Positions 34,058 through 42,639 of a DNA stretch of 45,911 bases are shown piece after piece. The notes under the pieces were generated by a model that was not told the origin of the DNA, ran no database searches, and saw only the letters and a program-made list of their open reading frames with translations. The DNA is taken from positions 1,374-47,284 of the forward strand of contig JAGRDO010000086.1 of assembly GCA_020447005.1 (NCBI GenBank). The letters run 5' to 3'. Source of the DNA: Paracoccaceae bacterium (GTDB taxonomy: Bacteria > Pseudomonadota > Alphaproteobacteria > Rhodobacterales > Rhodobacteraceae). How positions within the stretch are numbered: the stretch's first letter is position 1; each line of letters opens with the position of its first letter. The translations under genes were made by a program, and so were the position numbers.

Positions 34058-34528
34058 ATGCGTTTGCTGACCCTGACGGCGATCATCGTCTTTGCGCTGG
34101 ATCAGGCGACGAAATATGCCGTGATCCATTGGCTCGATCTCGGGTCGCGGCAGCGTATCGACGTGTTCCCGCCCTATCTGAATTTCGTCATGGCGTGGAA
34201 TCAGGGCATCAACTTCGGCCTGCTGGCAACGGGTTCGGATCTGGCGCGCTGGCTCTTGATCCTGCTTGCGGTGGTGATCTCGGGCTTTGTCGCGGTCTGG
34301 GTCGGCCGGGGCAATCAGGGACCGATCGTCCGGATCGCCGGCGGGGCGGTGATCGGCGGCGCGATGGGCAATGTCGTGGACCGGGTGCTTTTTGGCGCGG
34401 TCGCGGATTTTCTGAACATGTCGGTCCCGGGCATCCACAATCCCTATTCGTTCAACATTGCCGATATCGCGGTCTTTGCCGGGGCCTTTGCGCTGGTGAT
34501 CTTTGGCGGCAAGGAGAAGACCCCGTGA
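34058..34528 (+). CDS. lspA: Prolipoprotein signal peptidase (signal peptidase II)
   Basis: A 156-residue inner-membrane aspartyl protease that removes the signal peptide from lipid-modified prolipoproteins. The two catalytic aspartates are Asp108 in GNVVDR and Asp136 in [15 protein letters not shown] and [10 protein letters not shown] are the other conserved blocks, and four hydrophobic helices are visible. It lies eight bases after purH. The next gene encodes a lipoprotein, one of its likely substrates. Confidence 0.96.
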   Translation: MRLLTLTAIIVFALDQATKYAVIHWLDLGSRQRIDVFPPYLNFVMAWNQGINFGLLATGSDLARWLLILLAVVISGFVAVWVGRGNQGPIVRIAGGAVIGGAMGNVVDRVLFGAVADFLNMSVPGIHNPYSFNIADIAVFAGAFALVIFGGKEKTP

Positions 34529-34580
34529 CGCGACCGATCAGTTGCGCTAAACCGGCATCAGGCAGGTGAGGGAGAAACCC

Positions 34581-35123
34581 ATGAGGGCACGTCTTGGCAT
34601 TCGCGCGGTCGCCATTTTGGCGATCATGGCGCTTGGTGCCTGTGGCGGCATCTTCGGTGGCTCGGGGAAGGACCCGAAACTGCTGAATGTCCGATCGGCA
34701 AGCCGAAGCCCGGATGAATTCATGGTTCTTCCGACCAAACCGCTGCAATTGCCAGAGGATCTGGCGTCCCTGCCCGATCCGACGCCGGGCGGCACGAACC
34801 TCACCGATCCGACGCCAGAGGCCGACGCGATCGCGGCCCTTGGCGGCCGCCCCGATCGGGGATCGGCGGGCAATGGCGCGCTGGTCAGCCATGCCGCGCG
34901 TTTCGGGATGACCCAGGACATCCGGCAGGTGCTGGCGGCCGAAGATCTGCAATACCGGCGCGACCATGACGGCCGTCTGCTCGAACGCTATTTCAGCGTC
35001 AACGTCTATTACCGCGCCTATGAACCGATGACGCTTGACCAATATGCGGAACTTGCGCGGTGGCGCGCGGCCGGTGTCAAGACCGTGGGCGCGCCGCCGG
35101 CAGAAGTGCTGAACGCCGAGTAA
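34581..35123 (+). CDS. bamF: DUF3035 lipoprotein, BamF-like component of the outer-membrane assembly complex
   Basis: A 180-residue lipoprotein. The signal peptide ends in the lipobox MALGAC, with the lipidated Cys at residue 21. Shortly after comes the conserved SRSPDEFMVLPTKPLQLPED segment; the RxPDEF motif is the mark of the alphaproteobacterial BamF protein, which joins the BamA machinery that inserts beta-barrel proteins. The C-terminal half is hydrophilic and helical and has no motif I recognise. The ATG at 34581 has GGGAG upstream. The gene follows lspA by 52 bases and converges with the aldolase gene 12 bases away, with no hairpin terminator between. Confidence 0.82.
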   Translation: MRARLGIRAVAILAIMALGACGGIFGGSGKDPKLLNVRSASRSPDEFMVLPTKPLQLPEDLASLPDPTPGGTNLTDPTPEADAIAALGGRPDRGSAGNGALVSHAARFGMTQDIRQVLAAEDLQYRRDHDGRLLERYFSVNVYYRAYEPMTLDQYAELARWRAAGVKTVGAPPAEVLNAE

Positions 35124-35135
35124 GTCACCCGCCGG

Positions 35136-35900
35136 TCACGTCGCGTAGTTGGAGCCTTCTTCATCAAGGATGGCGCAGAGTTCGGCCAGATGCCGGTCGG
35201 CCTGACCGGGATAGTCGTCAAGCTCGGCCGCGGTCTTTTCGGCGATTTCGTGGCTGAGGATGCGCAGCTTCCGGCCGGTTTGCAGGGCGCGGATATAGGT
35301 TTCGGCGGCGCGCTCGAAATAGTAGAGCCGGTTGAACGTGTCGGCGACATCCTTGCCAAGGATCAGGACACCGTGATTGCCCATGATCATGACCTTCCTG
35401 GCGGGGTCGGAAAGGGCGGCGGCGCAGCGTTCGCCCTCGGCCTCGAAGGCCAGCCCGCCGAAATGCTCGTCGATGACATAGCGGTTGTAGAAGGTCGCGG
35501 TGTTCTGGTCGATCGGCGGCAGGGTACTGTCGGCGAGGCTGGCGAGAACCGTGGCAAAGATCGAATGCACATGCATGACGCAACGCGCATGCGGGCAACG
35601 CCTGTGAACCGATCCGTGCAGGCCCCATGCGGTCGGGTCGGGCGCACCGGGGCGCGAAAGCGTGTCGGGATCATTGGCATCCAGAAGAAGGATATCCGAG
35701 GCGCGGATGCGGGAAAAATGCGCCTGATTGGGGTTCATCAGGAATTGCGTGCCCGTCTCGTTCACCGCGAGCGAGAAGTGATTGGCAACGCCTTCGTGCA
35801 GGTTGAGCCGCGCGGTCCAGCGGAACGCCGCGGCAAGTTCGACACGCTGGTTCCAATGATCGATGTTCGGGCGGGTGGCCATCGTGTCATGTTTCGTCAT
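35136..35900 (-). CDS. Class II aldolase/adducin-family protein
   Basis: A protein of about 254 residues in the zinc-dependent class II aldolase fold (L-fuculose-1-phosphate aldolase and adducin heads). The zinc ligands are in ARCVMHVHS (HxH) and the later EHFGG segment; LNLHEGVANHFSLAV and VMIMGNHGVLILGKD are the family's glycine/His loops. Proteins of this length without a recognised sugar-phosphate partner are common in alphaproteobacteria and mostly uncharacterised. No sugar-catabolic neighbour is present, so the substrate is unknown. The start is uncertain: ATGs at 35918, 35900 and 35882 are all possible. Confidence 0.83.
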   Translation of the reverse strand: MTKHDTMATRPNIDHWNQRVELAAAFRWTARLNLHEGVANHFSLAVNETGTQFLMNPNQAHFSRIRASDILLLDANDPDTLSRPGAPDPTAWGLHGSVHRRCPHARCVMHVHSIFATVLASLADSTLPPIDQNTATFYNRYVIDEHFGGLAFEAEGERCAAALSDPARKVMIMGNHGVLILGKDVADTFNRLYYFERAAETYIRALQTGRKLRILSHEIAEKTAAELDDYPGQADRHLAELCAILDEEGSNYAT

Positions 35901-36178
35901 CTCGTGCCCGTCTTTCATCGTTGAAGCGCCGCGGGCGCCCTTGTGCGGCCCGGCCTGCGGCAATCATCCCCGACTATTGGCGCGCTTTCCATAGCGTTTG
36001 CGACATCGGTTGCGCGGGCCCGGCAGACCGCGTTCTTGCGGTGTGTCCAATCCGGTCACGATCCCCCATTGATCGGGGCGACCGTTGCCGATTGATCGCA
36101 GATCGCCGCCAAGCCCCGGGAAAACTTGATTTTCGGGACGGTTGGCGCATTCTGATCAGGTGCCCGGGGGGGAGAGCG

Positions 36179-36529
36179 ATGACAAGTATTCTGCCGAAAG
36201 AGGTTCAGGCTGGCCTTGATGAGGCCCGCAAGCGCGATCTGAAGCGCAGGTCGCGGCTGCGTGTCGTCGCCGGGGACGAGATTTATCCGATCCTGCGATT
36301 CTGGAGCGACGGATTCGCGCTTGATGCCGAACAGGTCGCCCATCTTCGGGGACTGGTCGATATCTTCGACGGCTCGCGCCATCTTTATCAGTCGCTGATC
36401 ATTGCCTCGGAAGTCGAACATGGCGAGCTGATCTGCGTGATGAAGCGCTCGACGATGGCGCATGATTCCGTACCGCTTGACTATGTGCGCGATGAGAACG
36501 CGCCGGTCGGGTATCTGCCGCGCAACTGA
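36179..36529 (+). CDS. Conserved hypothetical protein
   Basis: A 116-residue soluble protein with no signal peptide. It opens with a basic helical stretch (EARKRDLKRRSRLRVVAGDE) and continues into a beta-rich part, YPILRFWSDGFALDAEQVAH then LRGLVDIFDGSRHLYQSLII and a charged tail. The LRGLVDIFDGSRHLY block looks like a conserved core, and I believe similar proteins are frequent in Rhodobacteraceae, but I know no function. A GGGGGGGAGAGCG ribosome region precedes the ATG. It is monocistronic between two genes on the other strand. The 278 bases before it form a divergent promoter region with no further gene. Confidence 0.72.
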   Translation: MTSILPKEVQAGLDEARKRDLKRRSRLRVVAGDEIYPILRFWSDGFALDAEQVAHLRGLVDIFDGSRHLYQSLIIASEVEHGELICVMKRSTMAHDSVPLDYVRDENAPVGYLPRN

Positions 36530-36569
36530 GCGGGGGCTGCGGCCTTGCGGCCGCACCACGCCGGTTTTG

Positions 36570-37742
36570 TCACTGCAGGTCGCCAAAGGCCCGTTGCATC
36601 CGTGCGATGGCGTCCTCGATCCGGGATTTCGGCATCGCGATGTTGAAGCGCAGATGGTTTTCACCGCCCAAGCCAAAGGACGGGCCGGGGCTGGCGGCGA
36701 TGATGGCATCCTTCGCGACGCGCGCAGCGATTTCCTCCTGTCCCATCCCGGTTCCCGAAAAATCCACCCAGGCCAGATAGGTTCCCTGCATCGGCATCAT
36801 CTTCAGCCCCGGAATCGCGTTGATAGCGTTCAGGAACAGACGATGATTTTCCGCGAGATAGGCGCAGCAGGCATCGAGCCATTCGGCACCTTCGGGCGAA
36901 TAGAGCGCCGGCGTCATGTGCATCGACATCGAGTTGGGTGAGATCGAGAGTTGCGCGATGCGCTTGCGGAAAGCCGCGGCCAGCGTTTTGTCGGGAATGA
37001 TCGCGTTCCCGCAATGCATGCCGGCGACATTGAAACTTTTAGACGTTGCGGAAAGCACGATCAGACGGTCGGCGATGGAAGGATCGACGAGCGGCATGGC
37101 GATGTGCTTGTGGCCCGGGAAGACGAGGTCATGGTGAATCTCGTCCGAGATCAGGATCAGATCGTGGCGGCGGGCAAAGTCGGCCATGCCCTGCAATTCC
37201 GCCTTCGTCCAGACCCGGCCGCCGGGGTTGTGGGGCGAACAGAGAATTGCGATCCGTTCCCTGCCGGTCATCTGCGCGTCCCAGGCATCGAAATCCATCT
37301 GGTACATGCCATCCGCTATCGCCAGCGGGCATTCGACGACGGAGCGGTCATTGGCGCGGATGATGCGGGCAAAGGCATGATAGACCGGCGTGAAGATCAC
37401 CACGCCGTCACCCGGTTGCGAATAGGCCTCAAGGCACATCGCGACGGCGTTGACGATACCGTGGGTGGTAAAGATCGCGCCTTCGTCCACCTGCCAGCCA
37501 TGACGCGACTGCATCCACCACTGGATGGACTTCGTATAATCGGACGTATCGCCGAAATAGGTGAAGAGGCCTTTCTCGGCCACGCTTTTCACCTTGGCGA
37601 TCATGGCTTCCGGCGGGCGAAAATCCATATCGGCGACCCACATTGCCAGCCCGTCGTCAGGAGAAACGCCAAACGCGTCCTCCATCGTATCCCACTTGCC
37701 CGAATGTTGCCCGCGATAGTCGATGATGTCGTCGAAATTCAT
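36570..37742 (-). CDS. PatB/MalY-type PLP-dependent C-S lyase (cystathionine beta-lyase)
   Basis: A 390-residue fold-type I PLP enzyme. The PLP lysine is Lys235 in SATSKSFNVAGMHCG, the pyridine-nitrogen aspartate is Asp200 in ISDEIHHDLVF, and CSPHNPGGRVW holds the phosphate-contact Asn. The N-terminal MWVADMDFRPPEAM and TYFGDTSDY are typical of MalY/PatB. These enzymes cleave cystathionine and other cysteine S-conjugates to pyruvate, ammonia and a thiol. The start at 37742 has GGAGA upstream; the open frame runs far into the divergent def gene and is not real. A short GC hairpin (GCGGCC-TTGC-GGCCGC) after its stop may end transcription from both sides. Confidence 0.9.
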   Translation of the reverse strand: MNFDDIIDYRGQHSGKWDTMEDAFGVSPDDGLAMWVADMDFRPPEAMIAKVKSVAEKGLFTYFGDTSDYTKSIQWWMQSRHGWQVDEGAIFTTHGIVNAVAMCLEAYSQPGDGVVIFTPVYHAFARIIRANDRSVVECPLAIADGMYQMDFDAWDAQMTGRERIAILCSPHNPGGRVWTKAELQGMADFARRHDLILISDEIHHDLVFPGHKHIAMPLVDPSIADRLIVLSATSKSFNVAGMHCGNAIIPDKTLAAAFRKRIAQLSISPNSMSMHMTPALYSPEGAEWLDACCAYLAENHRLFLNAINAIPGLKMMPMQGTYLAWVDFSGTGMGQEEIAARVAKDAIIAASPGPSFGLGGENHLRFNIAMPKSRIEDAIARMQRAFGDLQ

Positions 37743-37841
37743 GATTGGTCTCCGCTCGTGTCGGGCGACGTTAGCCAATGGCGCGCCGGACGCAAGTGCG
37801 CAGGCATTGCAGAGCGGCGGAGCTTGCCCTAAATCGGGCGC

Positions 37842-38363
37842 ATGACAGTGCGCCCTATCCTTATCCACCCTGATCCACGCCTGAAGAAGCGTTGCGAACC
37901 GGTCCGTGAAATCACGGATGAATTGCGCGCGGCGGCGGAGGATATGCTTGAGACGATGTATGACGCGCCGGGGGTGGGCCTTGCCGGCCCGCAGGTCGGG
38001 CTGATGCAGCGTATCCTTGTGATGGATTGCGTGAAGGATCCCGAAGCCGCACCGCGCCCGCTGGTTCTGGTGAACCCGGAAGTGACGTGGTCCTCCGAGG
38101 CGACCAATGTCCATGAGGAAGGCTGCCTGTCGATCCCCGAACAATATGCCGATGTGACCCGGCCTGCCGAGGTCGAGGTGCGCTGGCTGGGGCTTGACGG
38201 CAAGGATCATTCCGAACGGTTCGGCGGCCTTTGGGCGACCTGCGTCCAGCACGAGATCGACCACCTCGACGGCAAGCTTTTCATCGATTACCTGACCCCC
38301 CTCAAGCGGCAGCTGATCACGCGCAAGATGGTCAAGCTGAAGCGCGAGAAGGCGCGGCTGTGA
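37842..38363 (+). CDS. def: Peptide deformylase
   Basis: A 173-residue metalloenzyme that removes the formyl group from the N-terminus of new proteins. All three motifs are intact: GVGLAGPQ (45-52), EEGCLSIPE with metal ligand Cys95, and QHEIDHLDG with His137, catalytic Glu138 and His141. The GLAGPQ variant replaces the usual GLAAPQ but is seen in other deformylases. Its stop overlaps the start of a second deformylase-like gene, and fmt follows, forming the usual formylation/deformylation cluster. Confidence 0.96.
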   Translation: MTVRPILIHPDPRLKKRCEPVREITDELRAAAEDMLETMYDAPGVGLAGPQVGLMQRILVMDCVKDPEAAPRPLVLVNPEVTWSSEATNVHEEGCLSIPEQYADVTRPAEVEVRWLGLDGKDHSERFGGLWATCVQHEIDHLDGKLFIDYLTPLKRQLITRKMVKLKREKARL

Positions 38364-38863
38364 CGGTCAGGCCGTTTCTGCCCTATCCCGACAAGCGCCT
38401 GCGCACCGCCGCCGCGCCGGTTCCGGCGGTGACGGAAACGGTGCGCATGATCTGGGACGACATGGTCGAGACGATGGATGCGATGCCGGGCTATGGTCTG
38501 GCCGCGCCGCAGATCGGGATCATGTTGCGCCTTGCGGTCGTGGATTGTTCGGACAAGCGCCGTCAGGCTGTGCGGATGGCCAACCCCGAGGTGCTGCACG
38601 CTTCGGTCCAGATGCGCCGGCATGAGGAAGCGAGCCCCAACCTGCCCGGCGTCAGCGCGGTGATCGAGCGTCCGCGTGCGGTGACGGTCCGGTTCCTGAA
38701 TGAGGCGGGCGAGACCGAGGAACGGGATTTCGTGGGGCTTTGGGCGACGTCGGTTCAGCATCAGATCGACCATCTGAACGGGCGGATGTATATCGACAGG
38801 CTTTCGCCGATGCGCCGAAAGATGTTGGCGGCAAAAGCCGAAAAACTGCGCAAGCGGGGATAG
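38360..38863 (+). CDS. Peptide deformylase-like protein lacking catalytic residues
   Basis: A 167-residue paralogue of the preceding enzyme, starting at a GTG that overlaps its stop (GTGA). Motif 1 is good (GYGLAAPQIG). In motif 2, EGCLS has become EASPNLP, so the metal-binding Cys is lost (Ser92 in its place). In motif 3, HEIDH has become HQIDH: both metal histidines stay, but the catalytic Glu is Gln135. It therefore should not deformylate peptides. The frame is intact and the rest of the fold is kept, so it is probably a maintained non-enzymatic or altered-function protein rather than a decaying gene. The tight coupling to def suggests the two are made together. Confidence 0.85.
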   Translation: MTVRPFLPYPDKRLRTAAAPVPAVTETVRMIWDDMVETMDAMPGYGLAAPQIGIMLRLAVVDCSDKRRQAVRMANPEVLHASVQMRRHEEASPNLPGVSAVIERPRAVTVRFLNEAGETEERDFVGLWATSVQHQIDHLNGRMYIDRLSPMRRKMLAAKAEKLRKRG

Positions 38864-38928
38864 CGGCCGGGGGGCTTCGCGTCCCCTGACCCCCTGCGGG
38901 GGCTTTGGCCGGGAAGAAGGGGCGGGAC

Positions 38929-39820
38929 ATGCGCGTGATCTTCATGGGAACGCCCGAGTTTTCGGTACCGGCCCTTGTGGCGGTGGCCGCGGCACATCAG
39001 GTGGTTGCCGTTTATACCCAGCCGCCACGACCTGCCGGCCGGGGCAGGAAGGACCGGCCTTCGCCGGTGCATCTCAAGGCGCTTGAACTGGGTCTGCCTG
39101 TTCGCCATCCGGCCAGCCTGAAGGGACCGGGCGAGCGCGCGGACTTTGCGGCGCTTGGCGCCGATGTCGCCGGTGGCCTATGGGCTGATCCTGCCGCAGG
39201 CGGTGCTGGATGCAACGGCGAAGGGGTGTCTGAACATCCATGCCTCGCTTCTGCCGCGCTGGCGCGGGGCGGCGCCGATCCATCGGGCGGTGATGGCGGG
39301 CGATCGCGAGACAGGGGTTTCGATCATGCGCATGGAGGCGGGTCTGGATACCGGGCCGGTGCTTCTGACCGGGCGAACCGCCATTGGCGATGACGAGACA
39401 ACGGGTGAGTTGCATGACCGGCTGGCCGCGATGGGCACGCGGTTGATCGTGTCGGCCCTGGACGGGCTGGACCGGCTTGCGCCGCTGGCGCAGCCTGAAG
39501 AGGGGGTGACCTATGCCGCCAAGATTGACAAGGCCGAGGCGCGGGTGGACTGGACGCGGCCAGCGGCCGAGGTCGATCGGCAGATCCGCGGCCTTTCGCC
39601 GTTTCCGGGGTCATGGACCGATGTTGCGGGCGAGCGTGTAAAGTTGCTTCGGTCACGGGTGGTGGCCGGGCGGGGGGCGCCGGGCGACGTGATCGCGGGG
39701 TTCCGGATTGCCTGCGGTGACGGCGCGGTCGAGATCACCGAGGCGCAGCGCGAAGGCAAGCGGCCGATGACGGCGGCCGAGGTGTTGCACGGATTGCGAA
39801 TGCCCCCGCGACTGGCCTGA
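38929..39820 (+). pseudogene. fmt: Methionyl-tRNA formyltransferase with an apparent frameshift
   Basis: The gene reads as fmt in two frames. From ATG 38929 the frame gives [20 protein letters not shown] and continues to LGADVA at about 39171. The remainder, beginning [11 protein letters not shown] with [20 protein letters not shown] and the C-terminal tRNA-binding domain, is in the next frame up to 39820. The break is at GTCGCCGGTGGCC (about 39166-39178). Related proteins have, as I recall, several valines here, so the sequence may have lost five bases (or two) from a GTG run, or gained one G. Fmt formylates initiator Met-tRNA, and all other motifs look undamaged. A sequencing error or a recent mutation are both possible; a shifted gene would give a truncated protein of about 155 residues. 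Confidence 0.9.
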
Positions 39821-39845
39821 GCGGGCCGGGGGCGGCAGCCTGCGT

Positions 39846-40805
39846 TCAGGCCGCCAATCCCTTGGCGCCCATGGCAAGGAATTTCTCGCGCCGATCCTTG
39901 ATGAGTTCCGAGCGCTTCTTTCCGCCCAGCTCTTTCAACAATTCGCCAATTGCGGTGCCGACGCTGTCGATGGCCTCGGCCGGTTTGCGCTGCGCGCCGC
40001 CGAGAGGTTCGGACACGATCTTGTCGATGATGCCGAGCTTGTGGAGATCCTGAGCGGTCAGCCGCAGCGCATTGGCGGCCTCGCGCATGCGCTCGGCATC
40101 CTTCCACAGGATCGAGGCGCAGCCTTCGGGCGTGATGACCGAATAGATCGAATGTTCCAGCATCGCGACACGGTTGGCCGATGCAAGGGCGACAGCGCCG
40201 CCCGATCCGCCTTCGCCGATGATCACCGAAATCAGCGGAACGCCGATTTCAAGGCATTTCTGCGTGCAGCGCGCGATCGCTTCGGACTGGCCGCGTTCCT
40301 CGGCCCCCTTGCCGGGATAGGCGCCGGGTGTGTCGACAAGCGTGATGACCGGCAGGCGGAAACTGTCGGCAAGGCTCATCAGCCGGATGGCCTTGCGGTA
40401 CCCTTCCGGGCGGGCCATGCCGAAATTCCGTTCGATCCGGCTTTTCGTGTCCGATCCCTTTTCCTGCCCGATCACGACGACGGGCTGATCGTTGAACCGC
40501 GCGAGGCCGCCCATGATGGCGTGATCCTCGGCAAAGTTGCGGTCGCCGGCGAGGTTGGTGAATTCGGTGAAGAGCTGGTCGATATAGTCCTTGCAATGTG
40601 GCCGGTCGGCATGGCGCGCGACCTGGCATTTGCGCCAGGGATCGAGGTTCTTGTAAAGGTCGCGAAGCATGTCCGCGGCCTTCTTGTCCAGCGCGGCGGC
40701 TTCCTTGGAGACATCCATCCCTTCGTTCTTTCGCGCCATGGCGCGCAGTTCCTCGGCCTTGCCTTCGATCTCGGCCAGAGGTTTTTCGAATTCGAGATAG
40801 TTCAT
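39846..40805 (-). CDS. accA: Acetyl-CoA carboxylase carboxyltransferase subunit alpha
   Basis: A 319-residue protein of the first step of fatty acid synthesis; with AccD it transfers the carboxyl group from biotin to acetyl-CoA. The N-terminal coiled region starts [20 protein letters not shown], and the carboxyltransferase core has GRFNDQPVV-type [50 protein letters not shown] and [11 protein letters not shown]. Length and motif order are standard. The start at 40805 has AGGAG upstream, and the frame extension beyond it is not conserved in character. It converges with fmt, 25 bases apart. Confidence 0.97.
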   Translation of the reverse strand: MNYLEFEKPLAEIEGKAEELRAMARKNEGMDVSKEAAALDKKAADMLRDLYKNLDPWRKCQVARHADRPHCKDYIDQLFTEFTNLAGDRNFAEDHAIMGGLARFNDQPVVVIGQEKGSDTKSRIERNFGMARPEGYRKAIRLMSLADSFRLPVITLVDTPGAYPGKGAEERGQSEAIARCTQKCLEIGVPLISVIIGEGGSGGAVALASANRVAMLEHSIYSVITPEGCASILWKDAERMREAANALRLTAQDLHKLGIIDKIVSEPLGGAQRKPAEAIDSVGTAIGELLKELGGKKRSELIKDRREKFLAMGAKGLAA

Positions 40806-40949
40806 CGCGTGCACACTCCTGGATCGGACGTCTATATGGTCGCTATGATGCGCCAATGCAACCGCAGCCGCCGTGCTGCGTCAAGCTCGGGCAAGCGGGC
40901 CGGCGATGGTGCGCCACCGGCCGTGACGTTCGGGGAGGCGGGGGAAAAT

Positions 40950-41906
40950 TCAGCCGGCGATCATCTCGGCCTGCCGCACGATCACCTCGGCCTGACGGAT
41001 CGATGCGATATCGACAAGCCGGCCCTTGTAGACGGTGGCACCCGCACCTTCCGACTTTGCCTTTGCCATGGCGGCAAGGATTTCCCGCGCCTCGCTGACC
41101 TGCGCGTCGGAGGGCGTGAAGACTTCGTTGGAAAGCGCCACCTGTTTGGGGTGGATCGCCCATTTTCCGACCATGCCCAGCGTCGCCGAGCGGCGCGCCT
41201 GCGCCAGAAAGCCCTCGTCATCGGAAAAATCGCCAAAGGGGCCGTCGACCGGCAGGACACCATGGGTGCGGCAAGCCGCGACGATGGCCGCCTGTGCCCA
41301 GTGCCACGGGTCCGACCAGTGTTTCTGGCCCTGATGCGCCATATAGTAATTTTCCTGTGTCCCGCCGATCCCGGTTGTCTGCATCCCCATCGAGGCGGCG
41401 AAATCGGCCGCGCCGAGGCTCATGGCCTGAAGCCGGGGGGACGCGGCGGCGATTTCCTCGACATGGGCGATGCCGGCGGCGGATTCGATGATCACCTCAA
41501 GCGAAATCCGCTTGTCGCGGCCCTTGGCGGCCTCGACCGCCGAAACAAGGGCGTCCACGGCATAGACATCGGCGGCGCAGCCGACCTTGGGGATCATGAT
41601 CTGATCGAGGCGCTCGCCAGCTTGTTCGAGAAGATCGACGACATCGCGATACCAGTAGGGCGTGTCGAGCCCGTTGATGCGGACCGAGAGGTATTTGTTG
41701 CCCCAGTCGATATCCCCGATCGCCTGAATGATGTTGGCGCGGGCGGCGGGCTTGTCATCGGGCGCGACCGAATCCTCAAGGTCGAGGTTGATCACATCCG
41801 CCGCCGAGGCCGCCATTTTTTCGAAGATCGCAGGGCGCGAGCCGGGGCCGAAAAGCTGGCAGCGATTGGGGCGGGCAGGGGCAGGCGGCTGAAGGCGGAA
41901 GCTCAT
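40950..41906 (-). CDS. mcl1: L-malyl-CoA / beta-methylmalyl-CoA lyase
   Basis: A 318-residue lyase of the CitE/HpcH superfamily, the exact length I associate with Rhodobacter Mcl1. MAASAADVINLDLEDSVAPD carries acid ligands, LEVIIESAAGIAHVEEI holds the magnesium Glu, and KWAIHPKQVALSNEVFTPSD is the CoA/substrate segment. Mcl1 cleaves beta-methylmalyl-CoA to glyoxylate and propionyl-CoA and malyl-CoA to glyoxylate and acetyl-CoA in the ethylmalonyl-CoA pathway. The start at 41906 gives the MSFRLQPPAPARPNRCQLFG N-terminus of that group. It is a single gene, 144 bases upstream of accA on the same strand. Confidence 0.9.
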   Translation of the reverse strand: MSFRLQPPAPARPNRCQLFGPGSRPAIFEKMAASAADVINLDLEDSVAPDDKPAARANIIQAIGDIDWGNKYLSVRINGLDTPYWYRDVVDLLEQAGERLDQIMIPKVGCAADVYAVDALVSAVEAAKGRDKRISLEVIIESAAGIAHVEEIAAASPRLQAMSLGAADFAASMGMQTTGIGGTQENYYMAHQGQKHWSDPWHWAQAAIVAACRTHGVLPVDGPFGDFSDDEGFLAQARRSATLGMVGKWAIHPKQVALSNEVFTPSDAQVSEAREILAAMAKAKSEGAGATVYKGRLVDIASIRQAEVIVRQAEMIAG

Positions 41907-42044
41907 GGCGCGTGTTCTCGGCAATGAAGTTACATTATCGTTGGGCAACGGGATAGATTGTTGCGCGCCGATGTGCAAGCCGGACTTTGCAGACGCAGAA
42001 ATTCCTGTTGCGCCGCAGCGGTTCCCCCGCGCGGCGACCCCCGA

Positions 42045-42467
42045 TCAGATACGGCGGCTGGGCACCCATGCGTAACCGTTTTCGCAAAGGATGACGCATT
42101 CGCGCAGCCCGTGCGGCTTGTCTGTCGGCGGTTGCAGAACCATCGCCCCGGCAAATGCCGCGGCGCGCGCCGCTGCCTCGTCCGGATCGGTCTCGTAAAG
42201 CCGGATCTCGATGCCGCCGCCGCGCGGTCCGGCCTCGGGCAGAAGCGAAGGCAGGGGATGCGCGTGATACGTGGCGTCCGCGTGCAGTTGAAAGACGTCG
42301 CCGTGATAGGTGATGATGGCAAAATCGGCCGAAAGCCGGTGCACCCCCATCGCGAAGACCTGTTGGAGAAATTCAGCAAGGTGCGCGACATCGCGAACCA
42401 GAAGGTTCAGCCCGACACCTTTCAATGACCGGCCAAAATCCCCGGCCGAAATGGTTTCGAAATCCAT
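42045..42467 (-). CDS. VOC (glyoxalase/dioxygenase) superfamily protein
   Basis: A 140-residue protein with the paired beta-alpha-beta-beta-beta units of the vicinal-oxygen-chelate fold: GVGLNLLVRDVAHLAEFLQQ at the front and EIRLYETDPDEAAARAAAFA, then VLQPPTDKPHGLRECVILCE in the second half. Some metal-ligand positions appear present (HGDVFQLHADATYHAHP), but the substrate cannot be named. It is a single gene divergent from the homocysteine methyltransferase. Confidence 0.75.
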   Translation of the reverse strand: MDFETISAGDFGRSLKGVGLNLLVRDVAHLAEFLQQVFAMGVHRLSADFAIITYHGDVFQLHADATYHAHPLPSLLPEAGPRGGGIEIRLYETDPDEAAARAAAFAGAMVLQPPTDKPHGLRECVILCENGYAWVPSRRI

Positions 42468-42639
42468 GGTTCCATTCCCTGCCAGTTCCCTGCCCGTCGC
42501 AACGGCCCGGTCGCGGGCGGTGCAACCTATGGCATTGACCTTTGCCCGAGCACGGTTTCAGGTCAGCGACGATCACGACCATCCCCGCCCGACTCGCGCA
42601 ATCTAGCCGACATCGGATCGAATGAGAAAGGGAACGAAG

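Noticed and set aside
42468-42639. Possible SAM-type riboswitch before the homocysteine methyltransferase
   Set aside because: The leader was examined for the conserved cores of SAM-II and SAM/SAH riboswitches and no convincing match or T-run terminator was seen.
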